Of a DNA stretch of 55,489 bases, positions 33,865 through 44,459 are shown in pieces. How positions within the stretch are numbered: the stretch's first letter is position 1; each line of letters begins with the position of its first letter. The stretch lies in the NCBI GenBank assembly GCA_027451285.1, contig DAIDJP010000024.1:1-55489 (forward strand). The letters are read 5' to 3'. A program made the translations under genes and the position numbers. The stretch is from Acidimicrobiaceae bacterium (lineage in GTDB: Bacteria > Actinomycetota > Acidimicrobiia > Acidimicrobiales > RAAP-2). Below the pieces are notes generated by a model. The model saw only the letters and a list, made by a program, of their open reading frames with translations, was not told where the DNA came from and ran no database searches.

Positions 33865-34944
33865 CTACAGGCTGGCCAGGCCCACCAGGAGGTCCGCGAG
33901 CAGCAGGGTCTCGTCGACGTTGCGCCCGAGGCGCCGGGCGGCCTCGGCGATCCTCTCGATGGCGTCGATCGCCGTCGCCGCGCGCTGGCGGGCTCGCGCG
34001 CTGGGATCGTCCAGCGCGTCGACCAGGCGGTCGCGATAGACGCGCGAGAGGGCGGAAAGTCCGAACCGCAGTTCCTCGATGCGAAAGCGTCGCTGCTCGC
34101 GCTTGAACTGCGCGTCGAGGTCGCGCCGGTTCGCCAGGGTGCGCTGGCCCGCCTCCTTGGCGCTGAGCTGGCGCGCGGCGAGTTCGGCCTCCTGGTGGGC
34201 GAGCAGCGGCGCCATCGCCTCATCCAGCGCCGCGGTGATGGTCGCGACGACCGCGAGCGCCGAGGCCGGCGTACCCGCCAGCGAGTCGGGCACGGCGCGC
34301 CAGGTGGCGATGCGCTGTGCGAGCGCCGGGTCGGCGACCAGCACCCGGGCCCGCGCTAGGTTGCCCGCGGCCGCGCTCGCGGCCAGGCGCGCGCCCTCGG
34401 CGCTCGCTCCCTCACGCTCGAGCACCGCCACGACGTCCTCGTCGACGAGCGCGCGCAGTCGAATCTCCACGCAGCGCGAGAGGATGGTCTCCAACCCCTG
34501 GGGCAGCTCCTCGGCGCTCAGCACGAAGACGGTGCGCGCGCTCGGCTCCTCCAGGGTCTTCAAGAGTGCGGCCGCCGACGGCGACGAGCCGGTCGTCGTC
34601 AGCTCGACGTCGGGGATGACGATCACCTGATGGCCCTCGCCCAGGGGTCGGCGCCGGCTCACCCGCTCGGCTTCGCGCAGCTCGTCGACGCGCCAGGACA
34701 CGCCGGCGCGCTCGGCGACGTAGACGTCGGGGTCGTTGCCCGACAGGACCCGCCGGCAGCTCGCGCACACGCCGCAGCCGTGCTCGGGGCACTGCAGCGC
34801 GGCCACGAAGGCGCTGAGCGCGTCGTCGAGGCCGGCGCCCGCGGGGGCGCTGATCAGATAGGCGTGGACGGGATGGCGCACGTGATGACGCATCGCGGCC
34901 ACCGCGAGGTCCTGGCCGACCAGCGAGGAGAAGACGTCGCTCAC
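33865..34944 (-). CDS. holB: DNA polymerase III subunit delta'
   Basis: A 359-residue clamp-loader subunit. LVGQDLAVAAMRHHV starts the AAA+ fold. The P-loop is degenerate (SAPAGAGLD), as expected for the non-hydrolysing delta' subunit. CPEHGCGVCASC is the zinc module. SAAALLKTLEEPSARTVFVL and ILSRCVEIRLRAL carry the SRC motif. The C-terminal half is helical, as in the collar domain. The start is GTG 34944, overlapping tmk as GTGA. The order topA-tmk-holB is common in actinobacteria. Confidence 0.92.
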   Translation of the reverse strand: MSDVFSSLVGQDLAVAAMRHHVRHPVHAYLISAPAGAGLDDALSAFVAALQCPEHGCGVCASCRRVLSGNDPDVYVAERAGVSWRVDELREAERVSRRRPLGEGHQVIVIPDVELTTTGSSPSAAALLKTLEEPSARTVFVLSAEELPQGLETILSRCVEIRLRALVDEDVVAVLEREGASAEGARLAASAAAGNLARARVLVADPALAQRIATWRAVPDSLAGTPASALAVVATITAALDEAMAPLLAHQEAELAARQLSAKEAGQRTLANRRDLDAQFKREQRRFRIEELRFGLSALSRVYRDRLVDALDDPSARARQRAATAIDAIERIAEAARRLGRNVDETLLLADLLVGLASL

Positions 34945-35540
34945 GTCCAGGCGAGGGAGTCGAGGGCGAGGTCGACCGCGCGCGAGACCGCCTCCAGGTC
35001 GCCGCTCGCCTCGATCACGATCCAGCGGTCGTCCCCGGCGGCCATCTCGAGATAGCCCTGGCGCACCCGGTCGTGAAAGCCCGGGTCCTGGGACTCGAAG
35101 CGGTCGCCGCGGTCGGGCTCGCGGCGCGCGTTGGCCACCTCGGGCGCGACGTCGAGCAGGATGGTCAGATCCGGCGCGCAGGTTCCAATCGCCAGCTCGG
35201 TCGCCGCGCGCAGGTCCGCGAGGTCCACCCCGCGGCCGTATCCCTGGTAGGCGAGCGTGGAGGCGGCGAAGCGGTCGCTCACGACGTGGGTCCCGGCCGC
35301 GCGCAGCGGCTCGATCACGCTGCGCACGTGGTGCGAGCGGTCCGCGAGCATCAGCAGTGCCTCGGTCTCGGGCGACATCGGCGCGCTCGCGTCGAGCAGC
35401 CAGCGGCGCAGGTCCGCGCCCAGGGGCGAGTCGCCGGGCTCGAAGGTGAAGTGCGCACCGCGCGCCGCGGCCACCCGGCGCGCCTGGGTGCTCTTGCCGC
35501 AGCCGTCGCCGCCCTCGAAGGCGACGAAGAGTCCGCTCAC
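34941..35540 (-). CDS. tmk: Thymidylate kinase
   Basis: A 199-residue dTMP kinase that makes dTDP. The P-loop is FEGGDGCGKSTQARRV. EPGDSPLGADLRRWLLD carries the DR(E)P-like region. LADRSHHVRSVIEPLRAAG and DRFAASTLAYQGYGRG are nucleotide-site motifs, and a short LID with Arg/Asp (ARREPDRGDRFE) follows. The start is GTG 35540, overlapping the topA stop as GTGA. Confidence 0.94.
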   Translation of the reverse strand: MSGLFVAFEGGDGCGKSTQARRVAAARGAHFTFEPGDSPLGADLRRWLLDASAPMSPETEALLMLADRSHHVRSVIEPLRAAGTHVVSDRFAASTLAYQGYGRGVDLADLRAATELAIGTCAPDLTILLDVAPEVANARREPDRGDRFESQDPGFHDRVRQGYLEMAAGDDRWIVIEASGDLEAVSRAVDLALDSLAWT

Positions 35541-38317
35541 TTCTCGCCCGCCTCGGCCGCCGCAATCAGGGCGGCGTTGGCGGCCTTGCCCTTCGCGGCG
35601 CCGGCGTCCTTGGCCGCGCGCTTGGCCGCGGTCTTGACCGAGCTCGTGGCGCCCTTCTTCGCGGTCGCCTTCGTCGCCTTCTTGACCGGAGCCTTCTTCG
35701 CCGGAGCCTTCTTGGCCGCGCGCACTCGCGTGGAGGGTTCGGCGTTTCGCCGCTCGGCGAGCAGCTCGCACGCGCGATCGAGGGTCAACGTCTCGACGGT
35801 GTCGCCCAGGCGCAGGGTGGCGTTGGCCTCGCCGTCAGTGACGTAGAGGCCGAAGCGTCCGCTGCGCACGACGACCGGTCGCTTGGTCACGGGATCCTCG
35901 CCAAGCTCGCGCAGCGGCCCGGCCGCCGCGCGGCGTCCGCGGGCCTTGGGCTGGGCCAGCAGGGCCAGGGCCGCCTCGAGCGTGATGGAGAAGATCTGCT
36001 CGTCGCTCTCGAGCGAGCGCGTCTCCTTGCCCCAGGTGATGTAGGGGCCGTAGCGGCCGTTCTGGGCGAGGATCGGCTCTGCGTCTTGGGGGTGGCGCCC
36101 CACCTCGCGCGGTAGCGAGAGCAGCTGGCGGGCCTGTTCGAGGGTCAGCGTCTCGGGGGTCATTGTCGAGAGCAGCGACGCGGTGCGCGGCTTGTCGTTC
36201 GCGTCGCTCACCTCGCCCAGTTGGACGTAGGGGCCGTAGCGGCCGGCCTTCAGGTAGATCGTCTGACCGTTCTCGTCCCGGCCGAGCTCGCGGTCGGCGC
36301 TGGGCGCGGCGAGCAGCTCGAGGGCGCGCTCGACACTCAGAGAGTCGGGCTCGGTCGCCTCGGGAATCGAGACGCGGTCCTCGCCGTGGACCAGGTAGGG
36401 GCCGTAGCGGCCCGAGCGCACCGAGACCGTCTCGCCGTCGGGGGCGACGCCGAGCACGATCGAGTTGATTGCCGCGAAGTCGAAGTCGCGGGTCTCGTGG
36501 GTGACTTTCTCGAGGCCCTCGCGGGCGAACTCGGTCGAGGCCGAAGGGTCGCCGAAGTAGAAGCGGGCCAGCCAGGGCTCCAGGTCCTCGCGGCCCTCGG
36601 CGATGTCGTCGAGCTGGTCCTCCATCTCGGCCGTGAACTGGTAGTCGACCAGGTCGGCGAAGTACTGGGTCAGCAGGTTCACCACCGCGAAGGCGCGAAA
36701 CGCCGGCACCAGGGCCTTGCCTTTCTTCCAGACGTAGCCGCGGCGGTCGATCGTCTTCATCACCGACGCGTAGGTCGAGGGCCGCCCGATCCCTAGATCC
36801 TCGAGCTTCTTGATCAGGGTCGCCTCCGAGTAGCGGTCCGGCGGTTGGGTGTCGTGGCCCTTGGCCTCGGAGCCGGTGACGCGTGCCACCTCGCCCTCGG
36901 CGAGCGCCGGCAGGAGGCGCTCCTGGTCGGCGAGTTCGGCCTCGGGGTCGTCCGTGCCCTCGACGTAGGCCCGGCGAAAGCCGGGAAAGCCGATGCGCAT
37001 GCCGGTGGCGAGCAGGACCGCCTCGACGGAGCCGTCGAATCCCTCGACGTCCTCGAGCGTGGCGACCAGTCGCACGCGATCGGCCGTCAAGTGCGCGTCG
37101 ACCATCTGCGAGGCGATCGTGCGCTTCCAGATCAGCTCGTAGACCGCCCGCTCGTCGCCGCCGAGGCTCGCGGCCTCCTCCAAGGATCGGAAGGTCTCGC
37201 CCGCCGGGCGAATGGCCTCGTGGGCCTCCTGGGCGTTCTTGACCTTGCGGTCGTAGCGCCGCGGCGTGTCGGGCACGTAGTCGTCGCCGAAGGTCGCCGC
37301 GGCGATGGCGCGCGCGGCGGCGATCGCCTCGCCCGAGAGCGTCGTCGAGTCGGTGCGCATGTAGGTGATCCAGCCCTGCTCGTAGAGGCGCTGGGCCGCG
37401 CGCATCGTGCGCTCGGGGTCGAAGCGCAGCTTGCGGCTGGCCTCGATCTGCAGCGACGAGGTCATGAAGGGGGCCTGGGGCTTCTGGGTGCGCGGCGTCG
37501 AGGTGACCGAGGTGACCGCGGCGCTCGAAGCGGTCAGTCCCGTGGCGATGGCGCGCGCCGCGGCCTCGCCCAGCAAGGTGACGTCGGCCGCGTTGAGCGC
37601 CCCACTCGCGTCGAAGTTCTTGCCCGTGGCGAGCGAGACGCCGTTCACGCTCTCGAGGGTCGCCTCGAAGGGTCCGGCCGCCACTTCGAGGGCGGCGGTG
37701 ACGTCGAACCACGACGCCGAGGTGAAGGCCATGCGCTCGCGCTCGCGCTCACAGACCAGTCGGATCGCGACCGACTGGACGCGCCCGGCCGAGCGAGCCT
37801 TGTCGACCGCGCGCCACAGCACCGGGGACACCTCGTAACCGACCAGGCGGTCGAGGAAGCGCCGGCCCTCCTGGGCGTCGACGAGTCGCAGGTCGAGATC
37901 GCGCGTATCAGTAACCGCGCGCTGGATCGCGGCCGGGGTGATCTCGTGAAAGACCATCCGCTTGACCGGCACCTTGGGATTGAGCAGCTCCCGGAGGTGC
38001 CAGGCGATCGCCTCGCCCTCGCGGTCCTCGTCGGTGGCGAGGTAGAGCTCGTCGACCTCCTTGAGGGCCGCCTTGAGCTCGCTGACCACCTTCTTGCGGT
38101 CGGGGCTGACCACGTAGACCGGCTTGAAGTGGTCGTAGACGTTGATGCCCAGGCGCGCCCACTTCTCCTTCTTCACCGACTCGGGGATGTCCGCCGCGCT
38201 CTGGGGCAGGTCGCGCACGTGGCCGATGGAGGGCTTGACGATGTAGTCGGGCCCGAGCATGCCCTGGATGCGGGTGGCCTTGGCCACCGACTCGACGATC
38301 ACTAGTGCTCGGGCCAT
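35537..38317 (-). CDS. topA: DNA topoisomerase I (type IA) with lysine-rich tail
   Basis: A 926-residue enzyme that relaxes negative supercoils. The Toprim domain starts LVIVESVAKATRIQGML, with DEDREGEAIAWHL as the metal-binding acidic triad. The catalytic Tyr is in TYMRTDSTTL. Four C-terminal topoisomerase repeats each carry a G-R-Y/F-G-x-Y motif (GRYGPYLVHG, GRYGPYVQLG, GRYGPYITWG, GRFGLYVTDG). A tail of about 60 residues of Lys/Ala/Pro (KKAPAKKAPVKKATK) ends the protein, as in mycobacterial TopA. The ATG start has AGAGAGG upstream. Confidence 0.97.
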   Translation of the reverse strand: MARALVIVESVAKATRIQGMLGPDYIVKPSIGHVRDLPQSAADIPESVKKEKWARLGINVYDHFKPVYVVSPDRKKVVSELKAALKEVDELYLATDEDREGEAIAWHLRELLNPKVPVKRMVFHEITPAAIQRAVTDTRDLDLRLVDAQEGRRFLDRLVGYEVSPVLWRAVDKARSAGRVQSVAIRLVCERERERMAFTSASWFDVTAALEVAAGPFEATLESVNGVSLATGKNFDASGALNAADVTLLGEAAARAIATGLTASSAAVTSVTSTPRTQKPQAPFMTSSLQIEASRKLRFDPERTMRAAQRLYEQGWITYMRTDSTTLSGEAIAAARAIAAATFGDDYVPDTPRRYDRKVKNAQEAHEAIRPAGETFRSLEEAASLGGDERAVYELIWKRTIASQMVDAHLTADRVRLVATLEDVEGFDGSVEAVLLATGMRIGFPGFRRAYVEGTDDPEAELADQERLLPALAEGEVARVTGSEAKGHDTQPPDRYSEATLIKKLEDLGIGRPSTYASVMKTIDRRGYVWKKGKALVPAFRAFAVVNLLTQYFADLVDYQFTAEMEDQLDDIAEGREDLEPWLARFYFGDPSASTEFAREGLEKVTHETRDFDFAAINSIVLGVAPDGETVSVRSGRYGPYLVHGEDRVSIPEATEPDSLSVERALELLAAPSADRELGRDENGQTIYLKAGRYGPYVQLGEVSDANDKPRTASLLSTMTPETLTLEQARQLLSLPREVGRHPQDAEPILAQNGRYGPYITWGKETRSLESDEQIFSITLEAALALLAQPKARGRRAAAGPLRELGEDPVTKRPVVVRSGRFGLYVTDGEANATLRLGDTVETLTLDRACELLAERRNAEPSTRVRAAKKAPAKKAPVKKATKATAKKGATSSVKTAAKRAAKDAGAAKGKAANAALIAAAEAGEK

Positions 38318-38424
38318 TCACCACCTCTCTCACAACGGGCGACACGGCGCCGGGTTCGCCCTACAAAATAGACAGGTCGGTGACTCTTCCACGCGCACTC
38401 CCCGATCAGCGGGGAAATCAGCGG

Positions 38425-40803
38425 TTACTCATCGCTCGCCGGGGCCGCCACGATCTCGTACTGCGGATTGAGGATCACGGCCTCGCGGCGCATCGCGGTG
38501 ACGGTTCCCTTGACCAGCAGGCGGGTGCCGCGCTCGATGCCCGGTACCGTGGCTCGGCCCTGGAAGACGAGGGTCACCGAGCCGGTGTTGTCGGCGATCA
38601 CGCAGCGCAGCTCCTGGCCGCCGAACTCGTGGCTGAGGGTCATCGCCCGCACGCGCCCGGCGATCTCGGCGAACTGGCGCTCCTTCAGCGCCCCGATGGG
38701 GAACGCACCCCCGGAGCGCTCGGCCAACTTGACGTCGGCCTCCAGATGCGCGTCCTCGCGCACCCCCCCACGCTCGACCTCGTCACTCATCGCCTCGTCG
38801 GCGCGGTGACCGGGGATCACCCTCGCCTGTCCCATGCGATAGGGGATGATCGTGGCCGCGGTGCGCGGCACGTGCATCACCGCGCCGGCGATCGCGTCGG
38901 CGGTGCGGTCGTGCAAGAGACGCTGCAGCCGCGAGGAAAAGCCGCGCCGCGGAAGAATGACCATGCAGAAGACGTCAGGGTCGCGCACGACGTCGGCGAC
39001 GAGCTCGAGGGCCGCGCGGTCGACCCGTCGGTCCTCGCATTCCACCACCTCGAGGCTGATTCCGGCCGAGGCGGTGTTGGGCGCGCCCCACGCCGCCTCC
39101 AGGCGTTTGGTCACCATGGGGTCGATGTCGATGTGCACCGCGCGGATGGAATAGGCGTTGAGCGTCGCGCAGTAGCGCAGGGCCCGCTCGGTAACCAGGT
39201 CGTAGGTGTCCACGAAGACCAGCACGCGATTCATCCGGATGTCCATCGCGGGGCGCGCGCTGGTCGCGGCGAAGGCCGCGTCTTCGCGCTCGTACTGACG
39301 GTTGAAGCGGATCAACCCGTAGTACATCAGGGGGCCCACCAGCACGATGATCCACGCGCCCTCGGTGAACTTGGCGAAGATGAAGACCAGGACGACGATC
39401 GACGTGACGGTCGCCGAGGTCGCGTTGACCAGCACCCCGAAGCGCCACTTGCCGCTTCGCTCGCGCAGGTGGCGCTTCACCATGCCCGCTCCCGCCATGG
39501 TGAAGCCCGTGAACACGCCGATCGCGTAGAGCGAGACGAGACCATTGACCTGGGCACGAAACACGATGATGAGGGTCAGGGACACGATGCCCAGCACGAT
39601 GATGCCGTTGGAGAACGCCAGGCGGTGCCCACGCTTGGTCAGCTGGCGCGGGAGGTACTTGTCGCCGGCCACGTAGTTGGCGAGGAAGGGGAATCCGTTG
39701 AACGAGGTGTTGCCGCCGGTGTAGAGAATCAGCAGAGTCGCGAACTGCACCAGGTAGAAGATGATGTGTCCGATTCCGTGGCTGCCGAAGACTGCGAGCA
39801 CCTCCTGGCTGACGACCGTGGGCGTGCCGGCCGCGTACGGCAGCGCGTGGGTCCAGGAGGCGAGCAGCGTGGTGCCGAGCAACAGGAACGCCAGCACACT
39901 CGACATCACAACGAGGGTGGTACGTGCGTTCACCGATTCTGGGCGGCGAAAGCTCGCCACGCCGTTCGAGATCGCCTCGAGACCAGTCAGGGACGATCCC
40001 CCGTTGGCGTAGGCGCGCAACAGCGTGATGAACGCGAGTCCCATCAGGATCCCCGACCCGCGCTGTCCGAGTTGGCCCTTGACCAGAAGGTGAGTCGCGG
40101 GCTGGGTGATGAGGTGCAGCGATCCCATCGCCTTCTTCACGTAACCAACGATGATGGTCGTTCCCATCATCACGATGAAGAGATACGTCGGCACCGCGAA
40201 ATAGCTGCCCGCCTCGCGCAGGCCCCGCAGGTTGCCGTAGATCAGCACGAGCACCACGCCCACAGTGATCTCGACGGTGTAGTGGGACAAGTTGGGGAAC
40301 GCACTGGTCAGCGCCGCCGTGCCCGCGCTGCACTGTACGGCGACGGTCACGATGTAGTCGATGAGCAACGCCACCGCGGCGATCTGGGCGATCTTGGGTC
40401 CGAAGTTGTCACGCGCGACGACGTAGGAGCCCCCGGCGGTCGTGTAGTACTTGATCACGTCGAGGTACGACGTCGTCACGAAGAACAGCACGCCCAGAAT
40501 CACGAACATGATGGGCACGACCAACGCAAAGGCGGCCAGGCCGATGTAGGGCGTCAGCTGGATGAGGATCTCCTCGGTGCCGTACGCCGACGATGAGATG
40601 CAGTCGGGGGCCAGCACGCCCAGGGCGATCGCCTTGTTGAGCCGTTCCCCGCTCAGCTGCTCGGTAACCAGAGGCTTGCCGAGCAGGACCCGCTTGAGCC
40701 GATAGCCCAGCGTTTCGGGAAACACGATGTTGAGATTCGCGTGGCTGGTCAGCACCCGGGTGGACTTCGCGATCTGCTTATCGGCATCTGACACGGTGAT
40801 CAC
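38425..40803 (-). CDS. KimA-like APC-family potassium permease fused to a C-terminal OB-fold
   Basis: A 792-residue protein. Residues 30-530 form an APC-type transporter with about twelve spans. Its start resembles KimA-type K+ importers (GKPLVTEQLSGERLNK, then SSSAYGTEEILIQL). Residues 530-670 are a cytosolic USP-like domain (RVLVFVDTYDLVTERALRYC). From about 690 an OB-fold follows (GRVRAMTLSHEFGG, ELRCVIADNTGSVTLVF, LLVKGTVTAM), as in a separate small actinobacterial protein. The frame is continuous, but an internal ATG at 38790 could start a free OB protein. It is divergent from two TrkA-type proteins. Confidence 0.82.
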   Translation of the reverse strand: MITVSDADKQIAKSTRVLTSHANLNIVFPETLGYRLKRVLLGKPLVTEQLSGERLNKAIALGVLAPDCISSSAYGTEEILIQLTPYIGLAAFALVVPIMFVILGVLFFVTTSYLDVIKYYTTAGGSYVVARDNFGPKIAQIAAVALLIDYIVTVAVQCSAGTAALTSAFPNLSHYTVEITVGVVLVLIYGNLRGLREAGSYFAVPTYLFIVMMGTTIIVGYVKKAMGSLHLITQPATHLLVKGQLGQRGSGILMGLAFITLLRAYANGGSSLTGLEAISNGVASFRRPESVNARTTLVVMSSVLAFLLLGTTLLASWTHALPYAAGTPTVVSQEVLAVFGSHGIGHIIFYLVQFATLLILYTGGNTSFNGFPFLANYVAGDKYLPRQLTKRGHRLAFSNGIIVLGIVSLTLIIVFRAQVNGLVSLYAIGVFTGFTMAGAGMVKRHLRERSGKWRFGVLVNATSATVTSIVVLVFIFAKFTEGAWIIVLVGPLMYYGLIRFNRQYEREDAAFAATSARPAMDIRMNRVLVFVDTYDLVTERALRYCATLNAYSIRAVHIDIDPMVTKRLEAAWGAPNTASAGISLEVVECEDRRVDRAALELVADVVRDPDVFCMVILPRRGFSSRLQRLLHDRTADAIAGAVMHVPRTAATIIPYRMGQARVIPGHRADEAMSDEVERGGVREDAHLEADVKLAERSGGAFPIGALKERQFAEIAGRVRAMTLSHEFGGQELRCVIADNTGSVTLVFQGRATVPGIERGTRLLVKGTVTAMRREAVILNPQYEIVAAPASDE

Positions 40804-40871
40804 ACTAAGCCAAAGGTCAGTGCGGATCGCGTTAGTTGCACCTTCTCGGCCCGTTGTGCTCTGATACTGCA

Positions 40872-41522
40872 GTGCATATCATCGTCGTGGGCTGTGGCCG
40901 AGTGGGTTCGGAGCTCGCGATGCAGCTCTCCGACGAGGGCCACAGCGTGGTCATCATCGACAAGAACCGCGACGCGCTGCGCCGCCTGACCCGATATCAC
41001 GGCCGAACCCTGGTGGGCTCGGGCTTCGACCGCGACATCCTCCAAAAGGCCGAGGCCAGCCAGGCCGACGCTCTGGCCGCCGTAACCAGCGGCGACAACA
41101 CGAACATCCTGTGCGCTCGGATCGCCCGCGACAACTACCACATCAAGAACGTGGTCGCGCGCATCTACGACCCTCAACGCGCCGATATCTACATGAAGCT
41201 GGGCATCCCGACCGTGGCCACGTCGCTATGGACGACCCTGCAGGTCAAGCGCTGGATGATGCCCTCGGACGAGTCGATCGAGTGGACCGACGGCGCCGGC
41301 AGCCTGCACCTGGTCGAACGCATCGTGCCCGACCACCTCGCCGGACGCCCCCTCGAGTACTTCAACGTCGGCGAGCACGTGCGCGTGGTGGGGCTGATCC
41401 GCGCGAGCGTCGGACGCGTGAACATCGACGGCCTCTTCGCCCAGGAGGACGACATGCTCGAATTCATGGTCACCAACCAGGGCATGGACGACCTGCGCGC
41501 ACTGCTCGCGGAGGCGTCGTGA
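40872..41522 (+). CDS. TrkA-family potassium uptake regulator (RCK), first copy
   Basis: A 216-residue peripheral K+ channel or transporter subunit. The Rossmann RCK-N domain is VHIIVVGCGRVGSELAMQLSDEG, with VIIDKNRDALRRL binding NAD or ATP. The C-terminal RCK-C domain begins after RWMMPSD, with LAGRPLEYFNVG. The GTG 40872 start aligns with the family. It is coupled to the second copy by a GTGA overlap. Two tandem TrkA proteins with a nearby APC permease are also seen in mycobacteria (ceoB-ceoC). Confidence 0.9.
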   Translation: MHIIVVGCGRVGSELAMQLSDEGHSVVIIDKNRDALRRLTRYHGRTLVGSGFDRDILQKAEASQADALAAVTSGDNTNILCARIARDNYHIKNVVARIYDPQRADIYMKLGIPTVATSLWTTLQVKRWMMPSDESIEWTDGAGSLHLVERIVPDHLAGRPLEYFNVGEHVRVVGLIRASVGRVNIDGLFAQEDDMLEFMVTNQGMDDLRALLAEAS

Positions 41523-42187
41523 GAGTCGTCATCGCCGGCGGCGGCTCGGTGGGCACCGCGATCGCTCTCGACTTGTTGGACCGCCACCACGACATCGCTC
41601 TGCTCGAGCAGGACAGTCTTCGCGCCGAACGGCTCAAGTCCCAGTTGCCCGGAGTGAACGTCATGGCCGCCGACGCCTGTGAATACGCGTGCCTGGCCGC
41701 GGCCGACCTTCGAAGCGCCGACGTCGTCATCGCCGCGACGGGTGACGACGAGGACAACCTGGTCGTGAGCTGGCTCTCCAAGCAGGAGTTCGGCGTGCCC
41801 CGGGTGATCGCGCGGATCAACAACTCGCGCAACGAGTGGCTGTTCAACGCCAGCTGGGGCGTGGACGTGTCGGTGTCGACGCCGGCTCTCATTACCTCGC
41901 TCGTCGACGAGGCGGTCGAGGTTGGCTCGATCATCAAGCTCCTCGACCTCGCCGACGGCAAGATGAAGCTGATCGAGGTGACCCTCGCCGCCGACGCGCC
42001 GGCCGTCGCCCAGGGACTGACCCTCGACGAGCTGCGACTGTCGGACTCGGTGCGCGTGGTCGTCGTGGTGCGCGCCGAGCAGCCGCTCACTCCGGTCCCG
42101 ACGATGCGCTTCCTCGAGCACGACCACGTGATCCTGATGGCCCGCGAAGGCGCGACTCAGGACTGCGCCGACGCCTTCATCGGCTGA
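41519..42187 (+). CDS. TrkA-family potassium uptake regulator (RCK), second copy
   Basis: A 222-residue RCK protein with VVIAGGGSVGTAIALDLLDRHHD as nucleotide loop, VIAATGDDEDNLVVSWLSKQE as the second half, and a C-terminal RCK-C domain (LTLDELRLSDSVRVVVVVR). The start is GTG 41519 (GTGA overlap). It probably forms a hetero-octameric gating ring with the upstream protein. A TrkH/KtrB channel is not in the window. Confidence 0.9.
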   Translation: MRVVIAGGGSVGTAIALDLLDRHHDIALLEQDSLRAERLKSQLPGVNVMAADACEYACLAAADLRSADVVIAATGDDEDNLVVSWLSKQEFGVPRVIARINNSRNEWLFNASWGVDVSVSTPALITSLVDEAVEVGSIIKLLDLADGKMKLIEVTLAADAPAVAQGLTLDELRLSDSVRVVVVVRAEQPLTPVPTMRFLEHDHVILMAREGATQDCADAFIG

Positions 42188-42223
42188 TCCTCGCCGAAAA
42201 ACGGCGCGACCTAGCATGACTAC

Positions 42224-42986
42224 GTGCGCGCGGCCTTCTTCGACCTGGACAAGACGGTCATCGCCAAGAGCTCACTCGTCGCCCTGGGTCCCGAGTTCCA
42301 CGCCCGGGGCCTCCTGCACCGGCGCACCCTGGTCTGGGCGGTCCTGTCCCAGCTGCTCTTCATGCGTTTTGGCGCCGACGAGAAGCGACTGACCAAGATC
42401 CGCGAGTCGGTGCTGAAGGTCACCAAGGGCTGGGACCGCGACGAGGTGCGCGAGCTGGTCGACGAGACGATCAACCACGTGATCGAGCCCCTGATCTACG
42501 ACGAGGCGCTCGAGCTGATCGACCACCACCGCATCCAGGGCGACGAGGTCTGGCTGGTGTCGATGTCGCCCGAGGAGATCGTCGAGCCCTTCGCGGCGCT
42601 CCTGGGCATCACCGGGGCGATCGCCTCCAAGGCCCGCATCGACGAGAACGGCAAGTTCACCGGCGAGATGGAGTTCTTCGCCCAGGGCGAGAACAAGGCG
42701 GTGGCGATCCGCGAACTCGCGCAACAGCGCGGCATCGACCTCGCCGAGTCCTTCGCCTACTCCGACTCCGAAACCGACGAGCCGATGTTGCGCTGCGTGG
42801 GGCACCCCTTCGCGGTCAACCCGGATCGGGCGCTCGCTCGCATCGCCCACGAGAGCGAGTGGCCGGTGCTGAGCTTCACGCACCCGGTGCGCGTGCACGA
42901 CGGGCGCGTTCGCACACGCCCTATTTCTTCTCGGCCATCATCATCGGGATCGCGGCCCTGCTGGGCCAGTCCCGGATACGGCGTCG

Positions 42987-42990
<4 letters not shown>
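42224..42990 (+). CDS. HAD-IB family phosphatase (SerB-like), C-terminal anchor frameshifted
   Basis: The HAD core covers residues 1-225. Motif I is AAFFDLDKTVI with the nucleophile Asp, motif II is WLVSMSPEEIVEP, and motifs III/IV run KAVAIRELAQQ to YSDSETDEPMLRCVG. In the starting frame the protein would continue about 140 codons antisense through the sigma factor gene. In the -1 frame the region 42901-42990 reads HTPYFFSAIIIGIAALLG, then QSRIRRR and TAG. That is a membrane tail typical of this family, and its stop overlaps the sigma-gene stop. I therefore place a one-base lesion near 42885-42910. The core is probably intact. Whether the lesion is real or a sequencing error is open. Confidence 0.72.
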
Positions 42991-43940
<950 letters not shown>

Positions 43941-43997
43941 GGTGATGCCTCCCAGCCGGGTTTTCTGCCACCCCTGGTTATACGGGGGTAGGTAACT

Positions 43998-44459
43998 CTA
44001 GTGGGAAAGAGGGAAACTTTCAGCGTTTCCGGTGGTTTCGGCCAGCACGACGAGGTCCCGGGCGGCCGCGGCGAAGCCGGGATCGTCGATTGCCGCGGGG
44101 TGGCTGGTGAGCCTCGCGCAGGCCATCAGCTGGCGGCGCGTCGCCTCGGCGACGCCGGAAAAGGCCGGGTCGGCGAGGTCGGCCAGGGTCACGAGCAGAC
44201 GCGGACCTACCACCATCGAGAGCGCGTAGAGGCTGAGGGCCCCCGAGGGATCGTCACTCGCGCGCGCGAAGATCTCGAGGATCACCGGATGGGGCTCGAC
44301 CGGCGACTCTCGCAGGTCGTGGACCAGGGCCCCGAAGGTGCGCGCCGCCTCGAACAGGCACACGACGTAGGCGTCGTGGGTGAAGGTCGGCGCGCTCTCG
44401 CCGAGCCCCCGGTAGATGGCCTCCACGCAGGAGGCCACGTGGCGTCGCGCGTCAGTCAC
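43998..44459 (-). CDS. Uncharacterised helical protein downstream of nadE
   Basis: A 153-residue protein that I do not recognise. It appears all-helical and soluble, with segments such as HVASCVEAIYRGLGES, YVVCLFEAARTFGALVHDL and ATRRQLMACARLTSHPA. There are no obvious catalytic motifs. The start is GTG 44459, overlapping the nadE stop (GTGA), so it is translationally coupled to NAD synthetase. It lies just before the sigma-factor gene. Codon use and GC look native. Confidence 0.6.
   Translation of the reverse strand: MTDARRHVASCVEAIYRGLGESAPTFTHDAYVVCLFEAARTFGALVHDLRESPVEPHPVILEIFARASDDPSGALSLYALSMVVGPRLLVTLADLADPAFSGVAEATRRQLMACARLTSHPAAIDDPGFAAAARDLVVLAETTGNAESFPLSH

Noticed and set aside
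36845..38305. Long rightward open frame opposite topA
   Set aside because: Low-complexity His/Arg/Asp-rich translation with no motif; topA on the other strand is unambiguous.
38305..40596. 763-codon rightward frame opposite the permease-OB gene
   Set aside because: Translation is rich in His, Asp and Arg without hydrophobic spans or domains; the permease is clearly the coding strand.
40804..40871. Possible c-di-AMP (ydaO) riboswitch before the KimA-like gene
   Set aside because: The divergent gap is only 68 bases, too short, and shows no aptamer core.
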